A stretch of DNA of 64,000 nucleotides from Burkholderiaceae bacterium (lineage in GTDB: Bacteria > Pseudomonadota > Gammaproteobacteria > Burkholderiales > Burkholderiaceae): assembly GCA_947448625.1 (NCBI GenBank), contig CANFOT010000004.1, positions 1-64,000 of the forward strand, in the 5' to 3' direction. The translations under genes were made by a program, and so were the position numbers. Of the stretch, positions 30,464 through 39,862 are shown piece after piece (positions within the stretch are counted from its first letter, which is position 1; every line of letters starts with the position of its first letter). The notes under the pieces were generated by a model, which saw nothing but the letters and a program-made list of their open reading frames with translations, had not been told where the DNA came from and searched no databases.

Positions 30464-30999
30464 GGAGTCAAGGTTGCTGCGCCTTCTTTCCACTTTGCTG
30501 GGCAAACTTCACCTGGGTGTGCAGCTGTGTACTGAGCGGCTTTGAGCTTACGCAATGTCTCAGAGATATCGCGAGCGATTTCATTTGAGTGGATTTCAGC
30601 TGTTTTGATAACGCCTTCTGGATTGATGATGAATGTACCGCGCAATGCGAGGCCTTCTTCTTCAATGTGAACACCAAAACCACGTGTCAATGTATGTGTT
30701 GGATCGCCAACCAATGGGAACTTTGCCTTACCTACTGCAGGTGAAGTCTCGTGCCATACTTTGTGTGAGAAATGGGTATCAGTAGTAATGATGTATACCT
30801 CTGCGCCCATCTTCTGGAATTCAGCATAGTTATCTGCCGCATCTTCAATTTCTGTTGGGCAGTTAAATGTGAAAGCTGCTGGCATAAAAATCAATACTGA
30901 CCACTTGCCTTTGAGGGTCTCGTCTGAAACGGTTACAAACTTGCCATTGTGGAAAGCTTGAGTCTTAAATGGTGGAACTGGTGTGTTGATTAGTGACAT
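30436..30999 (-). CDS. ahpC: alkyl hydroperoxide reductase subunit C (peroxiredoxin)
   Basis: FMPAAFTFNCPTEIEDAAD...EVCPAKWKEG. Confidence 0.97.
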   Translation of the reverse strand: MSLINTPVPPFKTQAFHNGKFVTVSDETLKGKWSVLIFMPAAFTFNCPTEIEDAADNYAEFQKMGAEVYIITTDTHFSHKVWHETSPAVGKAKFPLVGDPTHTLTRGFGVHIEEEGLALRGTFIINPEGVIKTAEIHSNEIARDISETLRKLKAAQYTAAHPGEVCPAKWKEGAATLTPSLDLVGKI

Positions 31000-31232
31000 G
31001 GTTTCTCCTGGAAAAATTAAATAGTTGATTCACAACAGAGTCCATTCTAGAGACTATTTATTTATTTGGATAATGAATAATTTAGATATTAATGATCTAT
31101 TTTTTAGATATATAAAATGGGATAAATAGAGGTCTTCAGGTGTCCTCGTAACCTATTAATCCTGCCTGGAGGCGATGTTTCGTGCTAACTTAATAGGGCT
31201 CAACCCATTAGATACTGTAGGCCTCCCCCTTT

Positions 31233-32504
31233 ATGAATATTCGTAACATCTGGGTCCGCATGAAAGCGCACCCTTTGTCCCGCGTGGGGCCAGGATTGGT
31301 GACGGGGGTTGCGGATGATGATCCTAGCGGAATCGTTACCTATTCTCAGGCAGGAGCCCAATTTGGCCTCAATATGCTTTGGACTATGCCTATTGCATAC
31401 CCCTTGATGTCTGCAATCCAGCTCTTGTGCGCGCGTATTGGTAGGGTGACGGGGCGTGGCTTGGCCGCCAACATTAAGACCACTTTCCCTCCGGCAGTCT
31501 TGTTCTGTTTAGTGCTTTTGCTACTCATTGCCAATGTCTTAAATATTGCTGCAGATATTGCCGCTATGGGCGAGGTAGCTGAGCTGGTTACGGGTGTTAA
31601 CTGGCACATCATGACTGCGGTTTTTGTCTTGATTACGCTCGCTTTGCAAATACTGGTGCCATATCACCGTTATATCTTTTTTCTGAGATGGTTAACGCTA
31701 TCTTTATTAGCTTATGCGGCCGTTCTGTTTACGGTGCATGTCCCTTGGGGTGAAGTTTTTTGGAGCACTGTATTTCCGAGGTTTGGTTTTACTGCTGAAG
31801 CTGCTGCGGTCATTGTGGGTATTTTTGGCACAACGATTAGTCCCTACCTATTTTTTTGGCAGGCCTCGCAGGAGGTTGAGGAGATGAAGGGGCACCATCA
31901 AGTCGGCTTGCTGTCGGAGGGCGATGTGACCGTGAAGTCAGAGTTGCGTCGCATGCAATGGGATACTTGGAGCGGCATGTTGTATTCGAATGTGGCGGCT
32001 TATTGCATTATTTTGGCTACCGCCGTGACCTTGCATATTGCTGGCATCACTGATATCAATACGGCTGCACAAGCAGCATCTGCACTAAAGCCTCTAGCGG
32101 GAAATTTTGCTTACCTCTTATTTTCTTTGGGCATCTTAGGTGTGGGTTTGATGGGGGTTCCAGTTTTGGCTGGATCTGCCGCTTATGCTTTATCTGAAGT
32201 ATTTGGCTGGCCGGCAAGTCTGGAAGAAACCCCTTTGCATGCCACAAGATTTTATGCGGTGATTGCACTCAGTGTTTTGGGCGCATTGGTAATTCAATAC
32301 TCGCCAATTAGTCCTATGAAAGCATTATTTTGGAGTGCGGTAATTAATGGAGTGGTTGCTGTGCCTTTGATGGTAGCGATTCTGATTCTGGCCTCCAAGG
32401 CATCTGTCATGGGCCCCCACGTTGCAGGAAAGGCCCTACTCTTTTTAGGATGGTTTGCTACAGCCTTGATGGCGCTTGCGGCTATTTTTATGTTCTTTGG
32501 TTAA
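31233..32504 (+). CDS. Nramp-family-like metal/ion transporter
   Basis: GPGLVTGVADDDPSGIVTYSQAGAQFG; TTISPYLFFWQASQEVEE; about 11 TM. Confidence 0.85.
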   Translation: MNIRNIWVRMKAHPLSRVGPGLVTGVADDDPSGIVTYSQAGAQFGLNMLWTMPIAYPLMSAIQLLCARIGRVTGRGLAANIKTTFPPAVLFCLVLLLLIANVLNIAADIAAMGEVAELVTGVNWHIMTAVFVLITLALQILVPYHRYIFFLRWLTLSLLAYAAVLFTVHVPWGEVFWSTVFPRFGFTAEAAAVIVGIFGTTISPYLFFWQASQEVEEMKGHHQVGLLSEGDVTVKSELRRMQWDTWSGMLYSNVAAYCIILATAVTLHIAGITDINTAAQAASALKPLAGNFAYLLFSLGILGVGLMGVPVLAGSAAYALSEVFGWPASLEETPLHATRFYAVIALSVLGALVIQYSPISPMKALFWSAVINGVVAVPLMVAILILASKASVMGPHVAGKALLFLGWFATALMALAAIFMFFG

Positions 32505-32507
32505 TCC

Positions 32508-33116
32508 ATGATGCCCATTTTGTATTCTTATCGTAGATGCCCTTATGCAATGAGGGCGCGTATGGCATTGAAATATGCAGGTATTGAAGTTGAGCATAGA
32601 GAGATAGAGTTAAGAAATAAGCCCTCATCCATGCTGCAGGTCTCACCCAAGGGAACCGTTCCAGTCTTATGTGTCGATCAGCTTGTTCTTGAGCAAAGTG
32701 TCGATATTATGCGTTGGGCGCTGGGAAAATCTGATTCAGATAATTGGAATTTAGTAGATCAATCCCTCTCTCAAGCATGGATTGAAAAAAATGACGGTCC
32801 CTTTAAGGCGCTTCTAGATCAATTTAAATATCCCAATCGATATCCTGAGCTTAATCAAGAGGAGGTCTTACACTCCGCACTAGATTTAATGTTGAATCCC
32901 ATGGAGGCTAACTTACAGTCTAGCCTGTACTTATTGGGTAGCAAGATGACATGGGTTGATATAGCAATCTTTCCATTCATTAGACAGTTTTCAATTGCCA
33001 ATCCAGAAAAGTTTGATGGACTTGATCTTCCGTGCTTAAAGAAGTGGCTTAATCAACACATTGAATCTGAGTTATTTCGGTCGGTAATGCAGAAATATCC
33101 AACTTGGGTGGATTGA
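32508..33116 (+). CDS. glutathione S-transferase family protein
   Basis: LYSYRRCPYAMRARMALKYAGIEVEHREIEL...VSPKGTVPVL. Confidence 0.9.
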   Translation: MMPILYSYRRCPYAMRARMALKYAGIEVEHREIELRNKPSSMLQVSPKGTVPVLCVDQLVLEQSVDIMRWALGKSDSDNWNLVDQSLSQAWIEKNDGPFKALLDQFKYPNRYPELNQEEVLHSALDLMLNPMEANLQSSLYLLGSKMTWVDIAIFPFIRQFSIANPEKFDGLDLPCLKKWLNQHIESELFRSVMQKYPTWVD

Positions 33117-33163
33117 GATCCCACAAAGTTGGGGTGTTATGTAATCACTTAAGCACCTACCCC

Positions 33164-34075
33164 CTAGCTGATTGCTTGAATTTCAGTCTCGATTAAATTT
33201 TTCATCCACGCATGAGAGGCTTGTCGGTGGGTTCTTTCATGCCAATACAGGGCAATTCTTACCTCAGGGATATTGAGGGGAATAGGACGTATCTCTACTG
33301 GGAATTTACTCTTAATTTCTTGAGCAATTTTTTTAACTGTGCATGCCAGATACCCTGTCTCTGAAACCACTTTGGCAAGACTAAAGATGGTTTGAACCTC
33401 TAAAGCAATATTAATTTTTTCCCCAATTTTTAATGCAGCCTGGTCAATTACCATCGTTGAAACACCATTACGTGGAGCCTCTAGGCGCACATGTCGCGTG
33501 CTAATAAATTCACTGATTGATAGCTTGTGACTTTTACTCCAATCTTTTTTTGAGAGACAAACTAATTCATCTCTAAATAGAATTTTGGTACGAAGCATCA
33601 AATTTGGTTTTGGCCACCAACCCAGTCGGAAGTCAAGCGACCCCTTATCCAGCATATCGAATGCCTCGCTCGGATTAGATGTTTTAAATTCAATCTTAAT
33701 ATTGGGCGCCTCTACCTCTAGTCGGGCCGCAATCCGTGGGGCCAAAAAGTATTCCACAAACTCTGGGCACATGATTGAAAACTTGGCTTCTGAGGTTAGT
33801 GGGTCAAATGAGGCTTCGGAGTTATTGAGTGCTTGGACCTTATTTAAGATTTCTTGAATTTCAACTTCTAGCGAGAGTGCTCTGCTAGTTGGAGTCATGC
33901 GTCCATTTGAGCGAATAAGCAATGGGTCCTTAAAAACTTCTCGAAGTTTTTTTAGGGCCAGGCTGACAGTTGGCTGGCTAAGTCCAAGGGCATTAGCCGC
34001 CTTAGAGACATTTTGATGTTTGATAAGCGCTACAAAGCAGGTGAGTTGCTGGAAGTCAATGTTCTTAATATTCAT
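33164..34075 (-). CDS. LysR-family transcriptional regulator
   Basis: FVALIKHQNVSKAANALGLSQPTVSLALKKLREVFKDPL. Confidence 0.95.
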   Translation of the reverse strand: MNIKNIDFQQLTCFVALIKHQNVSKAANALGLSQPTVSLALKKLREVFKDPLLIRSNGRMTPTSRALSLEVEIQEILNKVQALNNSEASFDPLTSEAKFSIMCPEFVEYFLAPRIAARLEVEAPNIKIEFKTSNPSEAFDMLDKGSLDFRLGWWPKPNLMLRTKILFRDELVCLSKKDWSKSHKLSISEFISTRHVRLEAPRNGVSTMVIDQAALKIGEKINIALEVQTIFSLAKVVSETGYLACTVKKIAQEIKSKFPVEIRPIPLNIPEVRIALYWHERTHRQASHAWMKNLIETEIQAIS

Positions 34076-34224
34076 TTATTAAATAGTAACTATTTATATT
34101 ATTGGTATACATATTATCTTAATGGACCTAAGCTTGGGGCTTGGTTGTAATCTGCTGTGGTCCGCATAAATTCATCGGAAATTATTCCTATATGTTTATA
34201 GAAGCTAAGATATTTTTGACGCGC

Positions 34225-35226
34225 ATGTATTTATTGTGTCGGCATGCTGCTCGTAGCATCGCTTTACTAGCTTTAGGTACATTGATTTTTACTCAGCTTG
34301 CCAACGCACAAAATAAGCAGAATCAATGGCCCGATCGTCCAATTCGGATGATTGTCCCCTTTTCTGCTGGCGGTCCAATTGATATCGTTGCGCGTAAGGT
34401 TGGGCAGAGGCTGAGTGATGCACTCAAAACCCCTGTAATCATTGATTACAAAACTGGTGCAAATGGATTAATTGGAGCGGATTATGTTGCCAAGTCAGCT
34501 CCCGATGGATACACCATGTTGATTATGACGGGATCCTTTTCGGCCAATGCGGCACTATACAAGAAGCTACCTTACGATCCCATCAAGGATTTTTCACCAA
34601 TCAGTCAGGTGTACCGTAGTTACGGCATGGTGCTCGTTGTCAATAATGATCTGCCAGTAAGCTCACTGAAAGAGTTGATTGCTTACGCGCACGCCAATCC
34701 CGGCAAGTTAAGTTATGGCTCTGGTGGATACGGTAACGCCTCGCATTTGGTAGGCGAGCTTCTAAATGTTCAGACCGGCCTTTCCATTTTGCATGTTCCA
34801 TACAAGGGGCTTGGACCCGCATTTAATGAGGTCATTGCCCGTCAGGTTGATATGACTTATATCTCAACAGCTAGCGCTGCAAATGGGATTAAAGAAAATC
34901 TTGTTAAGGGAATTGCTATTAGCGGTACCGCTAGGTCGCCTGCCATTCCGAATGTGCCCACTTTTACAGAAGGGGGCGTCAAAGGTGTTGACCAAGTATA
35001 TGGCTGGTCTGGGATTTTTTATCCGGCGGGCACCCCAAAATCAATCGTGAATAGAGTGCAACAGGCTTTGGCAAGTGTTTTAAGCCAGCCTGATATGAAA
35101 AAACAATTTGACGAGTTGGGTATTGTTCCGATTGGATCGACCCCGGCAGAATTTTCAAAGTTTGTGTCTCAAGACATTGAGCTACAAACCAGCTTATTTA
35201 AAACGGCCAATATTGCTCAACAGTAG
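34225..35226 (+). CDS. Bug/TctC substrate-binding protein
   Basis: signal peptide from MYLLCRHAARS; PIRMIVPFSAGGPIDIVARKVG...ADYVAKSAPDGYT. Confidence 0.93.
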   Translation: MYLLCRHAARSIALLALGTLIFTQLANAQNKQNQWPDRPIRMIVPFSAGGPIDIVARKVGQRLSDALKTPVIIDYKTGANGLIGADYVAKSAPDGYTMLIMTGSFSANAALYKKLPYDPIKDFSPISQVYRSYGMVLVVNNDLPVSSLKELIAYAHANPGKLSYGSGGYGNASHLVGELLNVQTGLSILHVPYKGLGPAFNEVIARQVDMTYISTASAANGIKENLVKGIAISGTARSPAIPNVPTFTEGGVKGVDQVYGWSGIFYPAGTPKSIVNRVQQALASVLSQPDMKKQFDELGIVPIGSTPAEFSKFVSQDIELQTSLFKTANIAQQ

Positions 35227-35249
35227 GGAATGATAAGCGAGACATACTC

Positions 35250-36224
35250 ATGAATATTAAGCACGGATTAACGGCGCTAAATTTATTTATTACGCTTTTT
35301 TTGTCGAGCTCATTTAGCGTAGCGCAAATTTACCCAAATCGGACCACTAAGATTATTGTTCCATTTGTTGCGGGGGGCCCAACTGATGTTCAGGCTCGCT
35401 GGGCTGCTCAGCAGCTCAATACGGCGCTTGGACAACCCTTTATTGTTGAAAATCGAGTTGGCGGTGGCGGCGTCCCTGGTGTTGAGGCTGTAGTAAAAAG
35501 TCCGGCAGACGGCTATACATTGCTTGCGGGTAATCCGGGGCCGCTGACTGTGGCGCCAGCAGTTAAAGCTAATATGCCCTATCAAACCAGCAGGGATCTA
35601 GCTCCAATCATGTTGATTGCGCGGACTGCAAGTTGCTTAAGTATTCATCCGGGCATACCCGCTAACAATGTGAAGGAATTTGTTGCCTATGTAAAAGCAA
35701 ATCCCGATAAAGTGAATTACGGCTCCCCTGGGGTTGGAACTGTTGGGCACCTCTCAATTGAATTATTTGCCACTCAGGCAGGTATCAAGATCAATCACAT
35801 CCCGTATAAAGGTGCGTCTCAGTATCAAAATGATTTAATTGCCGGGCATATCCAATTAGCTCAAATACAGCTAGCGAATTGCTTACCATTACTAAAGCAA
35901 GGCAAGATTAAGACGATTGGTATTACCGCGGATAAGCGTAATGCTTTAGCCCCAGAGATTCCAACTATTGCAGAGCAGGGACTGCCTGGATATCAAAGTT
36001 ATAACTGGAATGGCTTGCTTGCGCCTGCAGCTACGCCAAACGCCATTATTACTAAGCTGCATTCTATTCTGAGTAAGCAATTGGCGACAAAAGAAAATCA
36101 AGAGCTTTTTATCTCACAAGGATTTGAGCCTAGCAATTTCACGCCTGAAGAATTTGCTAATTTTATTCATCTGGAGACTGAGAAGTGGGCCAAAGTTGCC
36201 AAGGCTGCTGACATCAAAGAGTGA
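35250..36224 (+). CDS. Bug/TctC substrate-binding protein
   Basis: TTKIIVPFVAGGPTDVQARWAAQQL...VENRVGGGGVPGVEAV. Confidence 0.95.
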   Translation: MNIKHGLTALNLFITLFLSSSFSVAQIYPNRTTKIIVPFVAGGPTDVQARWAAQQLNTALGQPFIVENRVGGGGVPGVEAVVKSPADGYTLLAGNPGPLTVAPAVKANMPYQTSRDLAPIMLIARTASCLSIHPGIPANNVKEFVAYVKANPDKVNYGSPGVGTVGHLSIELFATQAGIKINHIPYKGASQYQNDLIAGHIQLAQIQLANCLPLLKQGKIKTIGITADKRNALAPEIPTIAEQGLPGYQSYNWNGLLAPAATPNAIITKLHSILSKQLATKENQELFISQGFEPSNFTPEEFANFIHLETEKWAKVAKAADIKE

Positions 36225-36272
36225 AACATAGTTAATCGACCCTAGTCAAAATCAAATCATAAGGAAATCATC

Positions 36273-37451
36273 ATGGCAGAAAAAAAAGATCCTCCGTATT
36301 TTATGTACTTCCCTGATAACTATCGTTGGTCTGCGGCATTTATAAACATGCTAAGTGCTGCGCCTTATGGTGGATCCGAGATTGGAGAATTACATAAGAT
36401 TGGCGTCAAGCTCAAGGGTAAGGCTGGGGATGATGACGAGGCTTGGTTTAATGCCTGCACAGAAGTAGCTGATGGTGTTTGTGAATATGCTGATCGTTGG
36501 GCCAAAGAGGGCAATAATCATTCTGCTGCCAATGCCTACCAACGTGCCGCTAATTATTACCATATGGCAGAGCGATTCCGCACCCCTAAGGACAAGAAGG
36601 CTCTTGAGGTATTTCAACGAGGCATCGACGCATTTCATCAATTTATCAAGCTTAGCGACTACAACATTGAAATTGTAGAGATCCCGTTTGTGGATGGTAG
36701 CTTGCCCGGATACTTTGTGCATCCCCAGAAAAAGGTTTCTGAAAAATCACCTTGCGTGGTTTACTTTGACGGTCTAGATGTAACCAAAGAAATCCAGTTT
36801 ATGCGTGGTATTCCGGATTTGATAAAGCGTGGCTTTTCAGTATTAATCATGGACGGGCCTGGAACTGGTGAAGCCATTCGCTTCCGTAATCATTATTTGC
36901 GATATGACTATGAGGTTGCGGGTAGCGCTTGCCTTGATTATCTAGAGACCCGAAAAGACGTTGATCCAAAAAAGATTGGCATTGTCGCCATTAGTCTTGG
37001 TGGCTACTATGCGCCACGATGCGCTGCGATGGACCATCGCTGGGCTGCTTGTATTGCATGGGGTGCACAGTGGGATTATCACGAAACATGGAAGAAGCGA
37101 ATTGATGCTCAATTCAAGCTTTCTCTATCCGTTCCTGGGCATCATATCAATTGGATTCTGGGGGTCGATACCCTAGATCAGGCGCTTGAAACACTGAAGC
37201 CGTTCAATCTTGATGGTGTTATGCAAAAGATGGAGTGTCCTTTCTTGTTGGTGCATGGTGCTGAGGATGAGCAAATTCCCCTGAGTGATGCTCAAAAACA
37301 ATACGATGCGTGTGGCTCAAAAGATAAGACTTTAAGGGTCTATACGGCGGAAGAGGGTGGATCACAACATTGCCAACGTGACTACCTTACATTGGTTGTT
37401 GCGGATATGTGGAATTGGTTTGAGGATAGGTTAATCCGCAATCCAAAGTAG
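36273..37451 (+). CDS. alpha/beta hydrolase related to 2,6-dihydroxypseudooxynicotine hydrolase-type C-C hydrolases
   Basis: helical N-terminal cap then PCVVYFDGLDVTKE...IMDGPGTGEA...GIVAISLGGYYAPRCAA. Confidence 0.75.
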   Translation: MAEKKDPPYFMYFPDNYRWSAAFINMLSAAPYGGSEIGELHKIGVKLKGKAGDDDEAWFNACTEVADGVCEYADRWAKEGNNHSAANAYQRAANYYHMAERFRTPKDKKALEVFQRGIDAFHQFIKLSDYNIEIVEIPFVDGSLPGYFVHPQKKVSEKSPCVVYFDGLDVTKEIQFMRGIPDLIKRGFSVLIMDGPGTGEAIRFRNHYLRYDYEVAGSACLDYLETRKDVDPKKIGIVAISLGGYYAPRCAAMDHRWAACIAWGAQWDYHETWKKRIDAQFKLSLSVPGHHINWILGVDTLDQALETLKPFNLDGVMQKMECPFLLVHGAEDEQIPLSDAQKQYDACGSKDKTLRVYTAEEGGSQHCQRDYLTLVVADMWNWFEDRLIRNPK

Positions 37452-37519
37452 TGCCATTTCGCGTGGTATTCCAATAATTTACATACAAGAGTAAAAAATA
37501 AAAAGCTTCAGGAGGCAAT

Positions 37520-39208
37520 ATGAGTGCAGCTACATCTGAAATATCGCAGCCAAAAGATCATGGAATGATCGCAGAAAAGGACGTAAAAATACCTTTGCGT
37601 GATGGAGGTTATTTGTATGCAGATATCTTTCGTCCTGATACGGTAGATGAAAAATTTCCTGCGATTGCTAATATTACCGTCTACAACAAAGACAAGCTGT
37701 GGATTCCGCCAAATGATTTGGAGGAAGAGGCTAATCCTTACATGAATTGGGAGGCCGCCAATCCAATGTGGTGGGTTCCGCGTGGTTATGTGTGTGTACG
37801 TATTGATTCGCGCGGGACTGGAAAGTCTCCAGGCCGATGCGAGCCAAGTTCATATCAAGAAAGTCTGGATTTTTATGATTGTATTGAGTGGATAGCGAAG
37901 CAAGACTGGTGCTCAGGTAATTTAGGTACATTGGGAATCTCCTATCACGCGGCTTGTCAGTGGCGCTTGGCTAATTTAAATCCACCTTCGCTCAAGGCGA
38001 TTATTCCTTGGGAGGGTCGTGCAGATCAATATCGTGATCAGGCCTATCACGGTGGAATTTTTTCAATGGGATTTTTGGGTAACTGGATTAATCAACATAT
38101 GGCGCGCCACCTGCTTGGCCGCACCAGAAAATACAATCCAGACTCATTTTCTCCAGACATGCTCTGGCAATATCTAAGCCATGATTTAGATTCAGAATGG
38201 TGGCGTATGTGTAGTGCACGCTGGGATCAAATTCAGGTACCCGTTTACTCGGTGGGGAATTGGGGTGGATGGGGATTACACTTGCGAGGAAATACCGAAG
38301 CCTATCTCTGCGCAGCATCCAAGCAGAAAAAATTACGCATCCATACCGGGGATCATTTCCGACCTTTCCATTCGAATGAGGGCAAAGTAGATCAGTTGCG
38401 TTTCTTTGATTATTGGCTGAAGGGGATTCAGAATGGCATTATGGATGAGCCCCCCATTAAGTTAGAGATCAGAACTGGTGGTAGCAAAAAGCCTTATGCA
38501 TTTCGTTTTGAAAATGAATGGCCGTTAGCCAGGACACAATGGACCAAAATGTATTTCAGCATTGAGAAGGAGCGTTCTCCTGATGAGAGCCATGCAGAAG
38601 GGCGATTACTTCCCGAGCAAATTTCTACCTCTCGCAAGATTAGTTACAGTGGGAGTAATCCCAATAAGGCAGGAATTGGTTCTGGCTCTTCTGCTCCTGG
38701 CATTGGCCGATCAGGAATTTCCTTTGTAACCGATCCCATGGTCAAGGATACTGAAATTACAGGGCCGCTCATGGCTAACCTGTGGGTCTCGAGTACCGCT
38801 GAAGATATGGATGTGATGGTGACTTTGCGTAATATTGATCCCGAGGGCAAGGAAGTATTTGAGCTTGGACAGCAGGGGCAACCGGTTGTTTTGACTAAAG
38901 GTTGGTTGCGCGCTTCTCACCGCAAGCTAGACCCAAAAAAATCATTGCCGTATCGTCCCTACCACGCTCACAATGAGCGCTTATGGTTAGAGCCTGACGT
39001 CCCAGTAGAGTGTCAGATTGAAATCATCTCCACTTGTATTGTCTTAAAAAAAGGACATCAGTTGCGCGTCGATATTCATGCGCAAGATAGTGCGGGCAGT
39101 GGAAACTTCACGCACTTCCATGCAGACTATAACGAGGGGGCCGTTCACAACTTTTATGCGGGCGGAGCTATGAACTCCTACATACTGCTGCCGATTATTC
39201 CGGCCTAA
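37520..39208 (+). CDS. CocE/NonD family hydrolase
   Basis: IPLRDGGYLYADIFRPD...VCVRIDSRGTGKSPG...LGISYHAACQW...C-terminal jelly-roll FVTDPMVKDTEITGPLMANLWVSS. Confidence 0.9.
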   Translation: MSAATSEISQPKDHGMIAEKDVKIPLRDGGYLYADIFRPDTVDEKFPAIANITVYNKDKLWIPPNDLEEEANPYMNWEAANPMWWVPRGYVCVRIDSRGTGKSPGRCEPSSYQESLDFYDCIEWIAKQDWCSGNLGTLGISYHAACQWRLANLNPPSLKAIIPWEGRADQYRDQAYHGGIFSMGFLGNWINQHMARHLLGRTRKYNPDSFSPDMLWQYLSHDLDSEWWRMCSARWDQIQVPVYSVGNWGGWGLHLRGNTEAYLCAASKQKKLRIHTGDHFRPFHSNEGKVDQLRFFDYWLKGIQNGIMDEPPIKLEIRTGGSKKPYAFRFENEWPLARTQWTKMYFSIEKERSPDESHAEGRLLPEQISTSRKISYSGSNPNKAGIGSGSSAPGIGRSGISFVTDPMVKDTEITGPLMANLWVSSTAEDMDVMVTLRNIDPEGKEVFELGQQGQPVVLTKGWLRASHRKLDPKKSLPYRPYHAHNERLWLEPDVPVECQIEIISTCIVLKKGHQLRVDIHAQDSAGSGNFTHFHADYNEGAVHNFYAGGAMNSYILLPIIPA

Positions 39209-39223
39209 GGTCTTGGAGTAGAA

Positions 39224-39260
39224 ATTGGATGGGGGTGCTGATTTTGCACCCCCAATCCAT
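39224..39260. terminator. terminator
   Basis: GGGGGTGC-tgatttt-GCACCCCC. Confidence 0.6.
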
Positions 39261-39277
39261 TTTATATTGGGATTGGA

Positions 39278-39532
39278 TTAAATCAGCGCCAACCGAATTA
39301 CTTTCTTTTCTCGTATCAAGCCCTGATTAATAAGATCAAGTAAGCTGGCGACCACTCTAAGAGAGGGCATAGTAATGTTGTAAATTTCAGCTACCTCTAT
39401 AACGCTATTCACAATGGCATCGCACTCAATAGGGCGCCCGGTGCGGACATCTTGGAGCATCGATAGTAGGCCACCTAAATTACTGCCAATTGCCCCAGAG
39501 CCATAGATTAATATTTTCACAATGACCTTCAT
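39278..39532 (-). pseudogene. internally deleted 2-dehydropantoate 2-reductase-like gene
   Basis: N-terminal KILIYGSGAIGSNLGGLLS joined directly to C-terminal-domain-like MLQDVRTGRPIECDAIVNSVIEVAEIYNITMPSL; 84 aa versus about 300 aa expected. Confidence 0.75.
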
Positions 39533-39756
39533 TTTGATTTAGTAATTGCTTCTAGAAGGCAATGGCATCCGTTACTAATTTGCCAACTTCTTTTTGTAAG
39601 ATTGCCGAAGATATGGAGTGAGATCCGCCCATGCATCAATCTCTGGGGTGGCGATTGGAACTCGAGCTGTGCACAGACTTTGCTTGCTCAGATTTCTTCT
39701 ATTAATGAGGATTGCTCTTCCGCCCCCTATATGTTGTCATTTATTCCTGCTATATT

Positions 39757-39774
39757 AATGATCAAATGATCATT
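39757..39774. promoter_or_regulatory. predicted TetR operator (perfect 8-2-8 palindrome)
   Basis: AATGATCA-AA-TGATCATT; resembles 42452-42471. Confidence 0.65.
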
Positions 39775-39862
39775 TCAATTGAATAATCACGTATATTTGG
39801 ACTTAAATTAAGCCCCCATTTCATCATTAAGGTTAGCAAAAAGTTATTAACTAAAGGTCGTC

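Noticed and set aside
31000-31232. OxyR site upstream of ahpC
   Set aside because: The AT-rich leader contains loose ATAG/CTAT-like words but no convincing ATAG-N7-CTAT-N7-ATAG-N7-CTAT arrangement.
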